From Rhizobium alarense (GTDB lineage Bacteria; Pseudomonadota; Alphaproteobacteria; Rhizobiales; Rhizobiaceae), in contig NZ_JAKGBU010000018.1 in assembly GCF_021555155.1 (NCBI RefSeq), positions 4,249-54,881 on the forward strand: a stretch of 50,633 nucleotides of DNA. Reading direction: 5' to 3'. The stretch's first letter is position 1, and every line of letters starts with the position of its first letter. Below, one piece after another: positions 1 to 8,260 of this stretch. The translations under genes were made by a program, and so were the position numbers. The notes beneath the pieces are model-generated. The model made no database searches and was not told the origin of the DNA. It saw nothing but the letters and a program-made list of their open reading frames with translations.

Positions 1-190
1 CGAGAGTAAGAATTAGGACTTGCGTTCGAACGGTTTTGGCAGCAAAGCGAAGGACGGTTCGAACGACCTTCGACCGGATGCGGCTGCCTTCAAAACGAAC
101 GCATTTGCCGCTAACCCGGAACAGGTGATTCATTCGGGAAATCCGGCGTGGCGCGGTCGCCGCGGCCGGAGCCGGCCAACGGGGATAGAG

Positions 191-1408
<1,218 letters not shown>

Positions 1409-1429
1409 TATCCGGTTCGAACCATCCTC

Positions 1430-1457
1430 GCCCTCCGGCCCGCACCGGAGGGCTTTT
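1430..1457 (+). terminator. Rho-independent terminator after the aminotransferase gene
   Basis: A perfect 9-bp stem (GCCCTCCGG at 1430-1438 against CCGGAGGGC at 1445-1453) closes a 6-nt loop and is followed by TTTT. It lies 22 bases after the aminotransferase stop and just before the homoserine dehydrogenase start. Confidence 0.85.
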
Positions 1458-1480
1458 CCTCGAAATGTTAGGACATGACC

Positions 1481-2803
1481 ATGGCTGATGCCCTGAAGAT
1501 CGGCATTGCGGGCTTGGGGACCGTCGGTGCCTCGCTCGCGAAGATTCTCGTCGAACGCAGGGACATGCTCACGACGACGTGCGGCCGGCCGATCGAGATC
1601 GTCGCCGTCACGGCGCGCGACCGCAGCCGCGACCGGGGCGTCGACCTGTCCGGCGCCGCCTGGTTCGACACCGCTGCCGCGCTTGCCGGCACGGCCGACA
1701 TCGACGTCTTCGTCGAACTGGTGGGCGGGGCCGGCGATCCGGCGCATGCGGCCGTCAAGGCGGCGCTCGAGCGCGGCATCCACGTGGTGACCGCCAACAA
1801 GGCGCTGCTGGCGGCGCACGGCGTCGAACTCGCCCGGCTCGCCGAGAAGCACGGCAGCCTGCTCAACTACGAGGCGGCGGTGGCAGGCGGCATCCCGGTC
1901 ATCAAGGCGCTGCGCGAATCGCTGACCGGCAACACGATCTCCCGCGTCTACGGGATCATGAACGGCACCTGCAACTACATCCTGACCAAGATGGAGAAGG
2001 AGGGGCTGACCTTCGGGGCCTGCCTCAAGGAGGCGCAGCGGCTCGGTTATGCCGAGGCCGATCCCGCATTCGACATCGAGGGCAACGACACCGCGCACAA
2101 GCTCTCCATCCTGACGACGCTCGCCTTCGGCACGAAGATCGCGGCCGACGACATCTATCTCGAGGGTATCACCAACATCACCATCGAGGACATCCGCGCC
2201 GCCGCCGACCTCGGCTACCGCATCAAGCTGCTCGGCGTGGCGCAGAAGACCGACACCGGCATCGAGCAGCGCGTGCACCCGACCATGGTGCCGCTCGATT
2301 CGGTGATCGCGCAGGTGGACGGCGTGACCAATGCGGTGGCGATCGAATCCGACATTCTCGGCGAACTGCTGATGGTCGGCCCGGGCGCCGGCGGCAACGC
2401 GACGGCGTCGGCCGTGCTCGGCGACATCGCCGACATCGCCAAGAGCCGCCCCGGTGCCCAGACCGTGCCGGCGCTCGGCCGGCCGGCCTCGGCGCTTGCG
2501 CCCTACAGGCGCGCCCAGATCCGCAAGCATCACGGCGGCTACTTCATCCGCCTCTCGGTCGAGGACCGGGCCGGCGTCTTCGCCGGCATTGCCGGCCACA
2601 TGGCGGAAAACCACATCTCGCTCGAATCGATCGTGCAGCGCTCGAAGCACCACACGGAGACCGGCGAGCCGCAGACCATCATCCTCGTCACCCATGCCAC
2701 GATGGAAGACGCGGTGCGCAAGGCCGTGAAATCGATCGAGGGCGACGGTTATCTCACCGGCAAGCCGCAGGTGATCCGCATCGAGCGGCCGAAGAGCGCC
2801 TGA
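1481..2803 (+). CDS. hom: Homoserine dehydrogenase
   Basis: NAD(P)-dependent homoserine dehydrogenase (440 aa). It reduces aspartate semialdehyde to homoserine, the branch point to threonine and methionine, in the cytosol. The N-terminal Rossmann motif GIAGLGTVGASL is followed by the dimerisation/catalytic domain (VTANKALLAAHG, NYEAAVAGGIPVIKAL, GIMNGTCNYIL, EADPAFDIEGNDTAHKL). A C-terminal ACT domain (about residues 345-435, starting YFIRLSVEDRAGVF) suggests feedback regulation by threonine, as in the monofunctional long-form family. Two in-frame ATGs exist (1475 and 1481). I prefer 1481 because the AGGA at 1470-1473 is only one base from 1475 but seven from 1481. recJ follows after 67 bases on the same strand, so the two are probably co-transcribed. 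Confidence 0.95.
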   Translation: MADALKIGIAGLGTVGASLAKILVERRDMLTTTCGRPIEIVAVTARDRSRDRGVDLSGAAWFDTAAALAGTADIDVFVELVGGAGDPAHAAVKAALERGIHVVTANKALLAAHGVELARLAEKHGSLLNYEAAVAGGIPVIKALRESLTGNTISRVYGIMNGTCNYILTKMEKEGLTFGACLKEAQRLGYAEADPAFDIEGNDTAHKLSILTTLAFGTKIAADDIYLEGITNITIEDIRAAADLGYRIKLLGVAQKTDTGIEQRVHPTMVPLDSVIAQVDGVTNAVAIESDILGELLMVGPGAGGNATASAVLGDIADIAKSRPGAQTVPALGRPASALAPYRRAQIRKHHGGYFIRLSVEDRAGVFAGIAGHMAENHISLESIVQRSKHHTETGEPQTIILVTHATMEDAVRKAVKSIEGDGYLTGKPQVIRIERPKSA

Positions 2804-2870
2804 GCGACGCGTTGCAACGCCGGCCGACGCCGCCTTTGACAGCGGGGCGCAAAAGCCGCATGGATCGCCG

Positions 2871-4673
2871 ATGAGCGAACTGCCGGATCCCGTGCCGCGT
2901 GCCTTCCTCGGCGTCGAGCAATCGGCGTCGGGCCAGCGCTGGGTGGCGCGCCTCGACCAGGCGGGCGAGAACCGGGCGCTGGCGATCAGCCAGTCGCACG
3001 GCCTGCCGGAGCTGATCGCCCGGGTGCTTGCCGGCCGCGGCGTCGGCTTCGACGAGGCGGTGGACTTCCTCGACCCGACGCTGCGCCGGCTGATGCCGGA
3101 TCCCGGAGAGCTCGTCGACTGCGAGACGGCGGCGGCCCGCATCGCCGACGCGATCGGCCGCGGCGAGCCGGTGGCGATCTTCGGCGACTACGACGTCGAC
3201 GGCGCCGCCTCCTCGGCGCTGCTCTACCGCTTCCTCGCGCATTTCGGCGTCCAGGCGTCGATCTACATTCCCGACCGGATCTTCGAGGGCTACGGGCCGA
3301 ACCCGCAGGCGATCGGCCAGCTCGCCGACAACGGCGCGCGGCTGATCGTCACCGTCGACTGCGGCTCGACCAGCCACGAATCGCTGGCCGTCGCGCGGCA
3401 GCGCGGCGTCGACGTCGTCGTCATCGACCACCACCAGGTGGGCGAGACGCTGCCGGACTGCCATGCGCTGGTCAATCCGAACCGCGAGGACGATCTCTCG
3501 GGGCAGGGGCATCTCTGCGCCGCCGGCGTCGTCTTCCTCGTGCTGGTGGCGCTGCACCGGCTGCTGCGGGCCCGCGGCGACGGGCGGACGGGCACGATCG
3601 ACCTCCTGTCGATGCTCGACCTGGTGGCGCTGGCCACCGTCTGCGACGTGGTGCCGCTCAAGGGGCTGAACCGCGCCTATGTGGTCAAGGGCCTCGTGGC
3701 GGCGCGGCATCTCGGCAATTGCGGGCTGGCGGCGCTGCTGAAGCAGGCCGGCATCGGCGGGCCGGTGACGCCCTACCATCTCGGCTTCCTCGTCGGACCG
3801 CGCATCAATGCCGGCGGGCGGATCGGCGACGCGGCGCTCGGCAGCCGGCTGTTGACGCTCGACGACGCGGCCGAGGCCGAGGAGATCGCCGCGCGGCTCG
3901 ACGGGCTCAACCGCGAGCGGCAGGCGATGGAGGTGGCGATGCTGGCCGAGGCCGAGGCCGAGGCGGCGGCCGAATACGGCTCGGGCGAGGCGGCCGCCGT
4001 CATCGTCACGGCGCGGCAGGGCTGGCATCCGGGCGTCGTCGGGCTGCTTGCCGCCCGGCTCAAGGAAAAGTTCCGGCGGCCGGCCTTCGCCATCGCCTTC
4101 GACCCCTCCGGCCGGGGCACCGGCTCCGGCCGCTCGATCGCCGGCTTCGACCTCGGCCGCATGGTGCGCGCGGCGGTCGACGAGGGCATCCTCGTCAAGG
4201 GCGGCGGCCATGCCATGGCGGCGGGGCTGACGGTGACGCGGGAGAATCTCGGCCGGCTGCGCGCCTTCTTCGAGGAGCGGGCCGCGCGCGGCGTCCGGGC
4301 GCTGACGGCCGAGCACCGGCTGAAGATCGACGGGGCGCTCGCCGCCTCCGGCGCGACGCTGGAGCTGATCGACCGCGTCGAGCAGGCGGGCCCCTACGGC
4401 TCCGGCCATCCGCAGCCGGTCTTCGCGCTCGCCGCCCACCGGCTCGTCGACGTGCGGCCGATCGGTGTCAACCACCTCAAGCTGACGCTTGCCGGCCCGG
4501 ACGGCGGCCGGATCGCCGCCGTCGCCTTCCGGGCGCTCGACACGCCGCTCGGCGATTTCCTGATGGCGCGCCGCGGCGATCTCCTGCATGTCGCCGGCGC
4601 GCTGTCGGCCGACCACTGGCAGGGCAGCCGGCGGGTGCAGTTCCGCGTCATCGACGCCGCACCCGCCTTCTAG
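2871..4673 (+). CDS. recJ: Single-stranded-DNA-specific exonuclease RecJ
   Basis: RecJ (600 aa; E. coli RecJ is 577) degrades single-stranded DNA 5' to 3' in recombination, mismatch and base-excision repair. The DHH phosphoesterase core is complete: motif I FGDYDVDGAASS (about residues 104-115), VTVDCGSTSHES (160-171) and the name-giving DHH in VVIDHHQVGETLPD (Asp186-His187-His188). The DHHA1 part has the glycine-rich GGGHAMAAGLT near residue 443, and a C-terminal OB-fold region follows. The start is the ATG giving MSELPDPVPRAFLGVE. It sits directly downstream of hom, whereas in related genera I expect glpX between the two. Cytosolic. Confidence 0.95.
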   Translation: MSELPDPVPRAFLGVEQSASGQRWVARLDQAGENRALAISQSHGLPELIARVLAGRGVGFDEAVDFLDPTLRRLMPDPGELVDCETAAARIADAIGRGEPVAIFGDYDVDGAASSALLYRFLAHFGVQASIYIPDRIFEGYGPNPQAIGQLADNGARLIVTVDCGSTSHESLAVARQRGVDVVVIDHHQVGETLPDCHALVNPNREDDLSGQGHLCAAGVVFLVLVALHRLLRARGDGRTGTIDLLSMLDLVALATVCDVVPLKGLNRAYVVKGLVAARHLGNCGLAALLKQAGIGGPVTPYHLGFLVGPRINAGGRIGDAALGSRLLTLDDAAEAEEIAARLDGLNRERQAMEVAMLAEAEAEAAAEYGSGEAAAVIVTARQGWHPGVVGLLAARLKEKFRRPAFAIAFDPSGRGTGSGRSIAGFDLGRMVRAAVDEGILVKGGGHAMAAGLTVTRENLGRLRAFFEERAARGVRALTAEHRLKIDGALAASGATLELIDRVEQAGPYGSGHPQPVFALAAHRLVDVRPIGVNHLKLTLAGPDGGRIAAVAFRALDTPLGDFLMARRGDLLHVAGALSADHWQGSRRVQFRVIDAAPAF

Positions 4674-4893
4674 ACGCGACACGCTTCAAGCGGCGGCAAA
4701 TCTGTCGATCGCCGCGCCGGCGCCGCATTTTCGTCCCGCCGGCGTCCGAAGATGGCGGCCGCTTCGGCAGGCGGCGGACAGTGCCGTGTGCCGAAATGCG
4801 GTGATGAGCGACGGCGAGGGTTGAACCGGGCGGGGCGCTTCGGTAGCTCTGGCGGGCGGCCGCTTCGGCGGGCGCGGCAGGACAGGCGGACGG

Positions 4894-5514
4894 ATGGCAG
4901 GGGGCAGCGTGATCGATCCCTATGAAATGCTCGGCATCGGGCGTGACGCGGACGACGGGACGGTGCGGGCGGCCTACCGGCGCGCCGCCAAGGAGGCGCA
5001 TCCGGATTCCGGCGGCGACGCCGGGCGCTTCGCCCGGCTGCAGGCGGCCTACGACCTGCTGAAGGACCCGGTGCGCCGCAAGGTGTTCGACGACACCGGC
5101 TACGACCCGCAGCTCGCCGACCCCAAGGATCTCAAGGGCCTGATGCTGCTGGAGACGCTGGTCAACGACGTCATCCTCGACGAGCGCGAGCCCGGCAGCT
5201 TCGATCCGCTCGCCGCGATGCGCCGCAAGCTCTCCGACGACATCGTCAAGAGCCGCTTCCACATCCTCGAGCTGGAGCGCCACCGCAACCGGGTGCGCCA
5301 GCATATCGACCGGCTCGGCCGGCGGCCCGGGACGGATTTTCTGGGCTCCATGCTGCGCGCCCGCTCGGCCTCGATCGCCGATGCCATCCGCGCGGCGGAG
5401 GGGCAGATCCAGGCGACCGAGCAGGCCTATCAGATGCTCGAGGGCTATTCCTACGAACTGACGCCGCCGGCCGCCGCCGTGGCGCCGGTGCCGGAGGGCG
5501 AGGCGGCGGAATAG
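4894..5514 (+). CDS. J-domain (DnaJ-like) protein
   Basis: Protein of 206 aa with an N-terminal J domain (about residues 8-70): DPYEMLGIGRDADDGTVRAAYRR, the essential HPD tripeptide in KEAHPDSGGD (residues 36-38), then FARLQAAYDLLKDPVRRKVFDDTGYD. J domains stimulate the ATPase of an Hsp70 (DnaK) partner. The remaining 130 residues carry no zinc-finger or Gly/Phe region, so this is a class III J protein and not DnaJ itself. They are mostly helical with a charged segment (residues 100-150) and a Pro/Ala-rich tail. The start ATG gives MAGGSVIDPYEML. The 220-base upstream gap holds no other supported gene. The client or location conferred by the C terminus is unknown. Confidence 0.85.
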   Translation: MAGGSVIDPYEMLGIGRDADDGTVRAAYRRAAKEAHPDSGGDAGRFARLQAAYDLLKDPVRRKVFDDTGYDPQLADPKDLKGLMLLETLVNDVILDEREPGSFDPLAAMRRKLSDDIVKSRFHILELERHRNRVRQHIDRLGRRPGTDFLGSMLRARSASIADAIRAAEGQIQATEQAYQMLEGYSYELTPPAAAVAPVPEGEAAE

Positions 5515-5548
5515 GGCAGGGATCGGGCACCGCATCGCGCGCCACGGT

Positions 5549-5986
5549 TCACGCGGGCGGCGGGGGGCGGGTCGGGTCGAAGCCGGGCAGGTCGGGCGGC
5601 GGGGCCTTGGCGCGCAGCTTCAGGAAGCGGCGGTACAGGCGACGCTGCCAGCCCGCCAGCGCCTGCCAGCCAACAAGCACCGCAAGGTTTTCCAGCAGGC
5701 GCTCGTCGGCATGGCGCGACGCGTAGGTCATGGCTTCGCTGCGGCCGCCATTGTCGCGCATGCGGGCGGCGAGATCGACGATTGCGTCGAAGCCCCAGCG
5801 CCGCGACGGCGTGAGATTGGCGCGGCAGCAGGGCATGCCGGTTTCGCGGAAGGACCAGCGGCAGCGGTTGGCCCGCCGGCAGCTTCGCCGCCGGCAGACC
5901 GTGTGCGGCAGGTCGAGCACCTCCGCCGTCCGGCGCATCAGCAGCAGGCTGGGTTTGTCGAGATAGGGTCTGGCGAAATCGGACAT
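5549..5986 (-). CDS. Conserved hypothetical Cys/Arg-rich protein
   Basis: A 145-aa protein of unknown function. The start is well supported: AAAGGAGC lies 5 bases before the ATG that gives MSDFARPYLDKPSLLLMRRT. The central part has a compact cysteine/arginine cluster (VCRRRSCRRANRCRW, then about 12 residues later PCCRANL), which could bind a metal or nucleic acid. That is inference from spacing only. The C-terminal half is Trp-rich and helical (VGWQALAGWQRRLYRRFLKL), and the last residues are proline-rich. No signal peptide or membrane segment is seen. It converges with the J-domain gene (35 bases apart) and its upstream side opens into the repeat mosaic. Confidence 0.7.
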   Translation of the reverse strand: MSDFARPYLDKPSLLLMRRTAEVLDLPHTVCRRRSCRRANRCRWSFRETGMPCCRANLTPSRRWGFDAIVDLAARMRDNGGRSEAMTYASRHADERLLENLAVLVGWQALAGWQRRLYRRFLKLRAKAPPPDLPGFDPTRPPPPA

Positions 5987-6091
5987 CGGGGGCTCCTTTC
6001 GGTGTCGGGTTGGTGGTGTGTTCGGTGGGAAGACCCCTCCCCAACCCTCCCCACGGGGGGACGTGGCTTGGCTGCGGCGGGCCTCGAGGCT

Positions 6092-6169
6092 TTTCCTCGC
6101 CCCTTGGGGAGAGGACACAAAATCGAGATTTAGCCGCAGGCTAAGTCTCAGATTTTGTTGGTGAGGGGG
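6092..6169 (+). repeat. Palindromic intergenic repeat, type 2 copy (R1)
   Basis: About 78 bp with two palindromic modules: an imperfect CCTCGCCCCTTGGGGAGAGG hairpin, then a larger one with arms AAAATC/GATTTT and GAGA/TCTC closing on TTAGCC-GCA-GGCTAA. It ends in the tail GTTGGTGAGGGGG. It is the inverted counterpart of the copy at 6963-7042. Confidence 0.8.
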
Positions 6170-6201
6170 CTGATGGGGTCTCTGTCGGTGCGTCCCTGCC
6201 T

Positions 6202-6278
6202 CTCCTCATCTGCAAAATCTAGCACTTAGCTGAAGCTAAGATGCTGATTTCGCTTCTTCTCCCCCTCGGGTAGAAGAG
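6202..6278 (-). repeat. Palindromic intergenic repeat, type 1 copy (R2)
   Basis: Type 1 copy in inverted orientation: CTCCTCATCTGC tail, central stem CTTAGCTGAAGCTAAG, then a CTTCTTCTCCCC...AGAAGA hairpin. It has the same modules as 6852-6929 and 7147-7226 but reads on the opposite strand. It is paired head to head with the type 2 copy 32 bases to its left. Confidence 0.8.
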
Positions 6279-6334
6279 ATGCCGCGCCGTTCTGCCGCAG
6301 GCCCGCCGCAACGCCGTGGTTCCGGAATTTCTGC

Positions 6335-6378
6335 CATGACTGCCATCCCGACCTGGCTTCGCCAGTCGGGGCGTCATG
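6335..6378. repeat. Stem-loop with inverted CATGAC/GTCATG arms
   Basis: Outer arms CATGAC (6335-6340) and GTCATG (6373-6378) enclose an inner hairpin CTGGC-TTC-GCCAG extended by CCCGA/TCGGG with one bulged C. It lies seven bases from the larger stem-loop at 6386-6451, so the two may form one structured unit. Function unknown. Confidence 0.6.
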
Positions 6379-6385
6379 GGCTGGT

Positions 6386-6451
6386 CGGACGGGGCGCCGG
6401 AAGCTGCCTCGGTTTTTGTAGTAGTGGTGACACCTTCCGGCGCCCCGTTCG
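6386..6451. repeat. Large inverted repeat, 18-bp stem with 30-nt loop
   Basis: CGGGGCGCCGGAAG (6390-6403) is matched perfectly by CTTCCGGCGCCCCG (6434-6447). The stem extends outward four more pairs (A-T, a G-T wobble, G-C, C-G). The 30-nt loop reads, on the minus strand, GTGTCACCACTACTACAAAA followed by ACCGAGGCAG, and is less GC-rich than its surroundings. There is no T-run, so this is not a standard terminator. It may be a structured RNA or the core of a palindromic mobile element. Confidence 0.7.
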
Positions 6452-6851
6452 GCGGTTTGTGCCTCGCGACTTCGATCTCTCTGCGAAGGCGGGGATTGTG
6501 GAGAGGTCGGTTGCCCCTCACGGGGTCGGTTGCCGCCACCTGCGCCGCGCGAACCGGGGAAAACCCCGCAGACGCCGCGCGATGCTCGCCCACCTCCCTG
6601 CGTGCCGCACAGGCACATCCGGCGCCCTGTTGGAGTGAAAACGGCAGGATCGGTCCGACAGGCCCGCCGTTTCCCCCGTGTCGCCGGAGGGAGACCATTT
6701 TCCGCAAGGCCCTTCGAGAGGATGGTGCACGTCGTCCCACCCGCCAAAGCGCCGTCCCCGCCTCGCTGCCACGCCTGACAGCCTATCCGCGACGGGATGG
6801 CAGGATTGTAGGCACGGTTTTGGGGGATGGGGACAAGGGAGGATGCGGCTT

Positions 6852-6929
6852 TTCTTCTCCCCTTGAGGGAGAAGAAGCGATTTCAACATCTTAGCTTTAG
6901 CTAAGTGTTAGAAATCGCAGATGAGGGGG
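6852..6929 (+). repeat. Palindromic intergenic repeat, type 1 copy (R3)
   Basis: Hairpin CTTCTCCCC-TTGA-GGGAGAAG, then a second palindrome with outer arms GATTTC/GAAATC and inner stem CTTAGC-TTTA-GCTAAG, ending in GCAGATGAGGGGG. It matches the copy at 7147-7226 almost base for base. Confidence 0.85.
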
Positions 6930-6962
6930 TGGCGGCGTCCCCGGTTGGTCGACCGTCGCCGT

Positions 6963-7042
6963 CCCCCTCACCAACAAAATCTGAGGTTTAGCCTTCGGCT
7001 AAGCCCTCGATTTTCTATCCTCTCCCTCCAGGGGAGAGGAAA
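6963..7042 (-). repeat. Palindromic intergenic repeat, type 2 copy (R4)
   Basis: Starts CCCCCTCACCAACAAAATC, contains the stem TTTAGCC-TTC-GGCTAAG with AAAATC/GATTTT arms, and ends in the CTCTCCCTCCAGGGGAGAG hairpin. It is inverted relative to 6092-6169 and forms a convergent pair with the type 1 copy 33 bases to its left. Confidence 0.85.
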
Positions 7043-7146
7043 CGGCTGGCGTCGCGCCTCAGTCGCACCCACGCGTGGCATCAGACGTGTCGCAGGTCTC
7101 GCATCGACACACGTGGTTGCGGTTCTGCCAGGACGCGAGCGGCATT

Positions 7147-7226
7147 TCTTCTCCCCTGGAGGGAGAAGAAGCGATTTCAACATCTTAGCCGAAGGCTAAG
7201 TGTTAGAAATCGCAGATGAGGGGGGC
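7147..7226 (+). repeat. Palindromic intergenic repeat, type 1 copy (R5)
   Basis: CTTCTCCC-CTGGA-GGGAGAAG hairpin, then GATTTC...GAAATC arms around CTTAGCC-GAA-GGCTAAG, ending GCAGATGAGGGGGG. It is the last copy before the AT-rich operon, 45 bases from the stop codon at 7271. Confidence 0.85.
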
Positions 7227-7270
7227 TGGGGTGTCCGCGGTTGTAATTCCAACACTAAGATTGAGATCGA

Positions 7271-8260
7271 TTATCCCAAGACGTCGGAATAATGGGATTT
7301 CATTAGCAAAATTGTGCCCTCGAAGCGTCGATCAAATTCTATTCTCTCTCTAAATCTCTGAAATAACTTTAGATATATATTCTTGCCAGACTCCACATCA
7401 ATATTCCTAATTAACAAATAAGGAAGCATAGATGGATGTAAAAAATCAAAAATCTCTTCATCTAGTGCAGATACGTACTCAGTTATTACTTCTTTAAAAT
7501 CCTCGCCCTCATCATCTTCTCTCATTCTATATTCAAGATGACAAAATAGAATTAATCTAATATCGCGAACAAAAGATTTTTCTTCTATCTCCTTTACTAA
7601 CCATTGCTCCGCAATAATATGCATTCGCTCATCAAAGGGGCTCATCTTGAACGCATGGAGCCAAACTCTACCCCATGCGGAATGTGATAGGTTTACAGCA
7701 AGCCATCGGAATAGATATTCAAAGCTATGCTGCCTAAGTTCAGTAATTATATTTTGCTCTTCTTTCAAAGAGATGGAATTTATGTTTTCCCAAATCAAGC
7801 GATTCTTCTGAAAAAGCTCAAATTCTCTGGCGATCCAGGATTTGGATTTTTCGGCACCAAAATACATTGTGGCTGTTGAATTCCACTTTGAATACAATGT
7901 GCTAAGTGGTTCTCCGCAGATACGGGCCAGTTGAAGATCTAGTAAAGGAAACTCCGAAAAATTCGCGCGGTACAATTCCCTATATTCCATGACGTGGCTA
8001 ATGTCGCCTAAAACGATCTCATCATCAAAAGAACGAAAAGCAAATATTCCCTTCTCACCAACGTCCGTGGAGCATAGCGTTGGCGGTATTATATATTCGT
8101 AGTTGTCTGAATCTAAATAGGGCTGCATGTCATATACTTCAAATCCGTCATTCATCTCCTGTGCAAAAGGCATGTTTGACCCTTCAATCTTAAAGACTGG
8201 TATAAGAAGTCCTTTTGATTCAGGAACTAAATCCAATAAGATATCAACTTTGAATTTCAT
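7271..8260 (-). CDS. Unknown protein, second gene of an AT-rich two-gene operon
   Basis: A 329-aa protein that I do not recognise. Base composition is far more AT-rich than either flank, which points to horizontal acquisition. The start overlaps the end of the upstream gene by 17 bases and has AGAGG 7 bases before the ATG, so it is translationally coupled to the 262-aa protein. The N-terminal 100 residues look beta-rich (MKFKVDILLDLVPESKGLLIP, then IIPPTLCSTDVGEKGIFAFR). From about residue 110 it is helical, with Trp-containing segments such as YLFRWLAVNLSHSAWGRVWL and IIAEQWLVKEIEE that resemble a degenerate helical-repeat scaffold. The tail is strongly acidic then basic (REDDEGEDF; LFQRFRERIEFDRRF). 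There is no signal peptide or clear membrane helix. Function unknown. Confidence 0.75.
   Translation of the reverse strand: MKFKVDILLDLVPESKGLLIPVFKIEGSNMPFAQEMNDGFEVYDMQPYLDSDNYEYIIPPTLCSTDVGEKGIFAFRSFDDEIVLGDISHVMEYRELYRANFSEFPLLDLQLARICGEPLSTLYSKWNSTATMYFGAEKSKSWIAREFELFQKNRLIWENINSISLKEEQNIITELRQHSFEYLFRWLAVNLSHSAWGRVWLHAFKMSPFDERMHIIAEQWLVKEIEEKSFVRDIRLILFCHLEYRMREDDEGEDFKEVITEYVSALDEEIFDFLHPSMLPYLLIRNIDVESGKNIYLKLFQRFRERIEFDRRFEGTILLMKSHYSDVLG

Larger units (their letters stand above)
5987..7270. other. 1.3-kb non-coding repeat mosaic
   Basis: This interval holds no gene I can support; several frames are open but none has a credible start or family. It contains a short GC palindrome at about 6034-6060, five palindromic repeats (6092-6169, 6202-6278, 6852-6929, 6963-7042, 7147-7226), and between the second and third a 570-base hairpin-rich block with two large adjacent stem-loops (6335-6378 and 6386-6451). 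It separates ordinary GC-rich chromosome from the AT-rich operon at 7271-9032, as expected of an insertion hotspot. Confidence 0.7.

Noticed and set aside
1-190. LexA-type operator upstream of the aminotransferase
   Set aside because: GTTC half-sites are present, but only as contiguous GTTCGAAC palindromes or with a mismatched partner (GTTC-N7-CTTC). The alphaproteobacterial box GTTC-N7-GTTC is not met.
1411-1425. GGTTCGAACC resembling a tRNA T-loop
   Set aside because: No acceptor stem, anticodon arm or D-arm surrounds it; it lies between a stop codon and a terminator.
2754-4682. A 642-codon minus-strand frame opposite recJ
   Set aside because: RecJ motifs are intact on the plus strand; the antisense product is Arg/Asp/Ala-rich without motifs. 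The same applies to 25281-27293, 28240-29769 and 43809-45371.
6219-6747. Two overlapping 173-codon minus-strand frames in the repeat mosaic
   Set aside because: They run through palindromic repeats and the large stem-loop, have no ribosome site or domain, and overlap each other in different frames. The stem-loop structure explains the region better than a protein.
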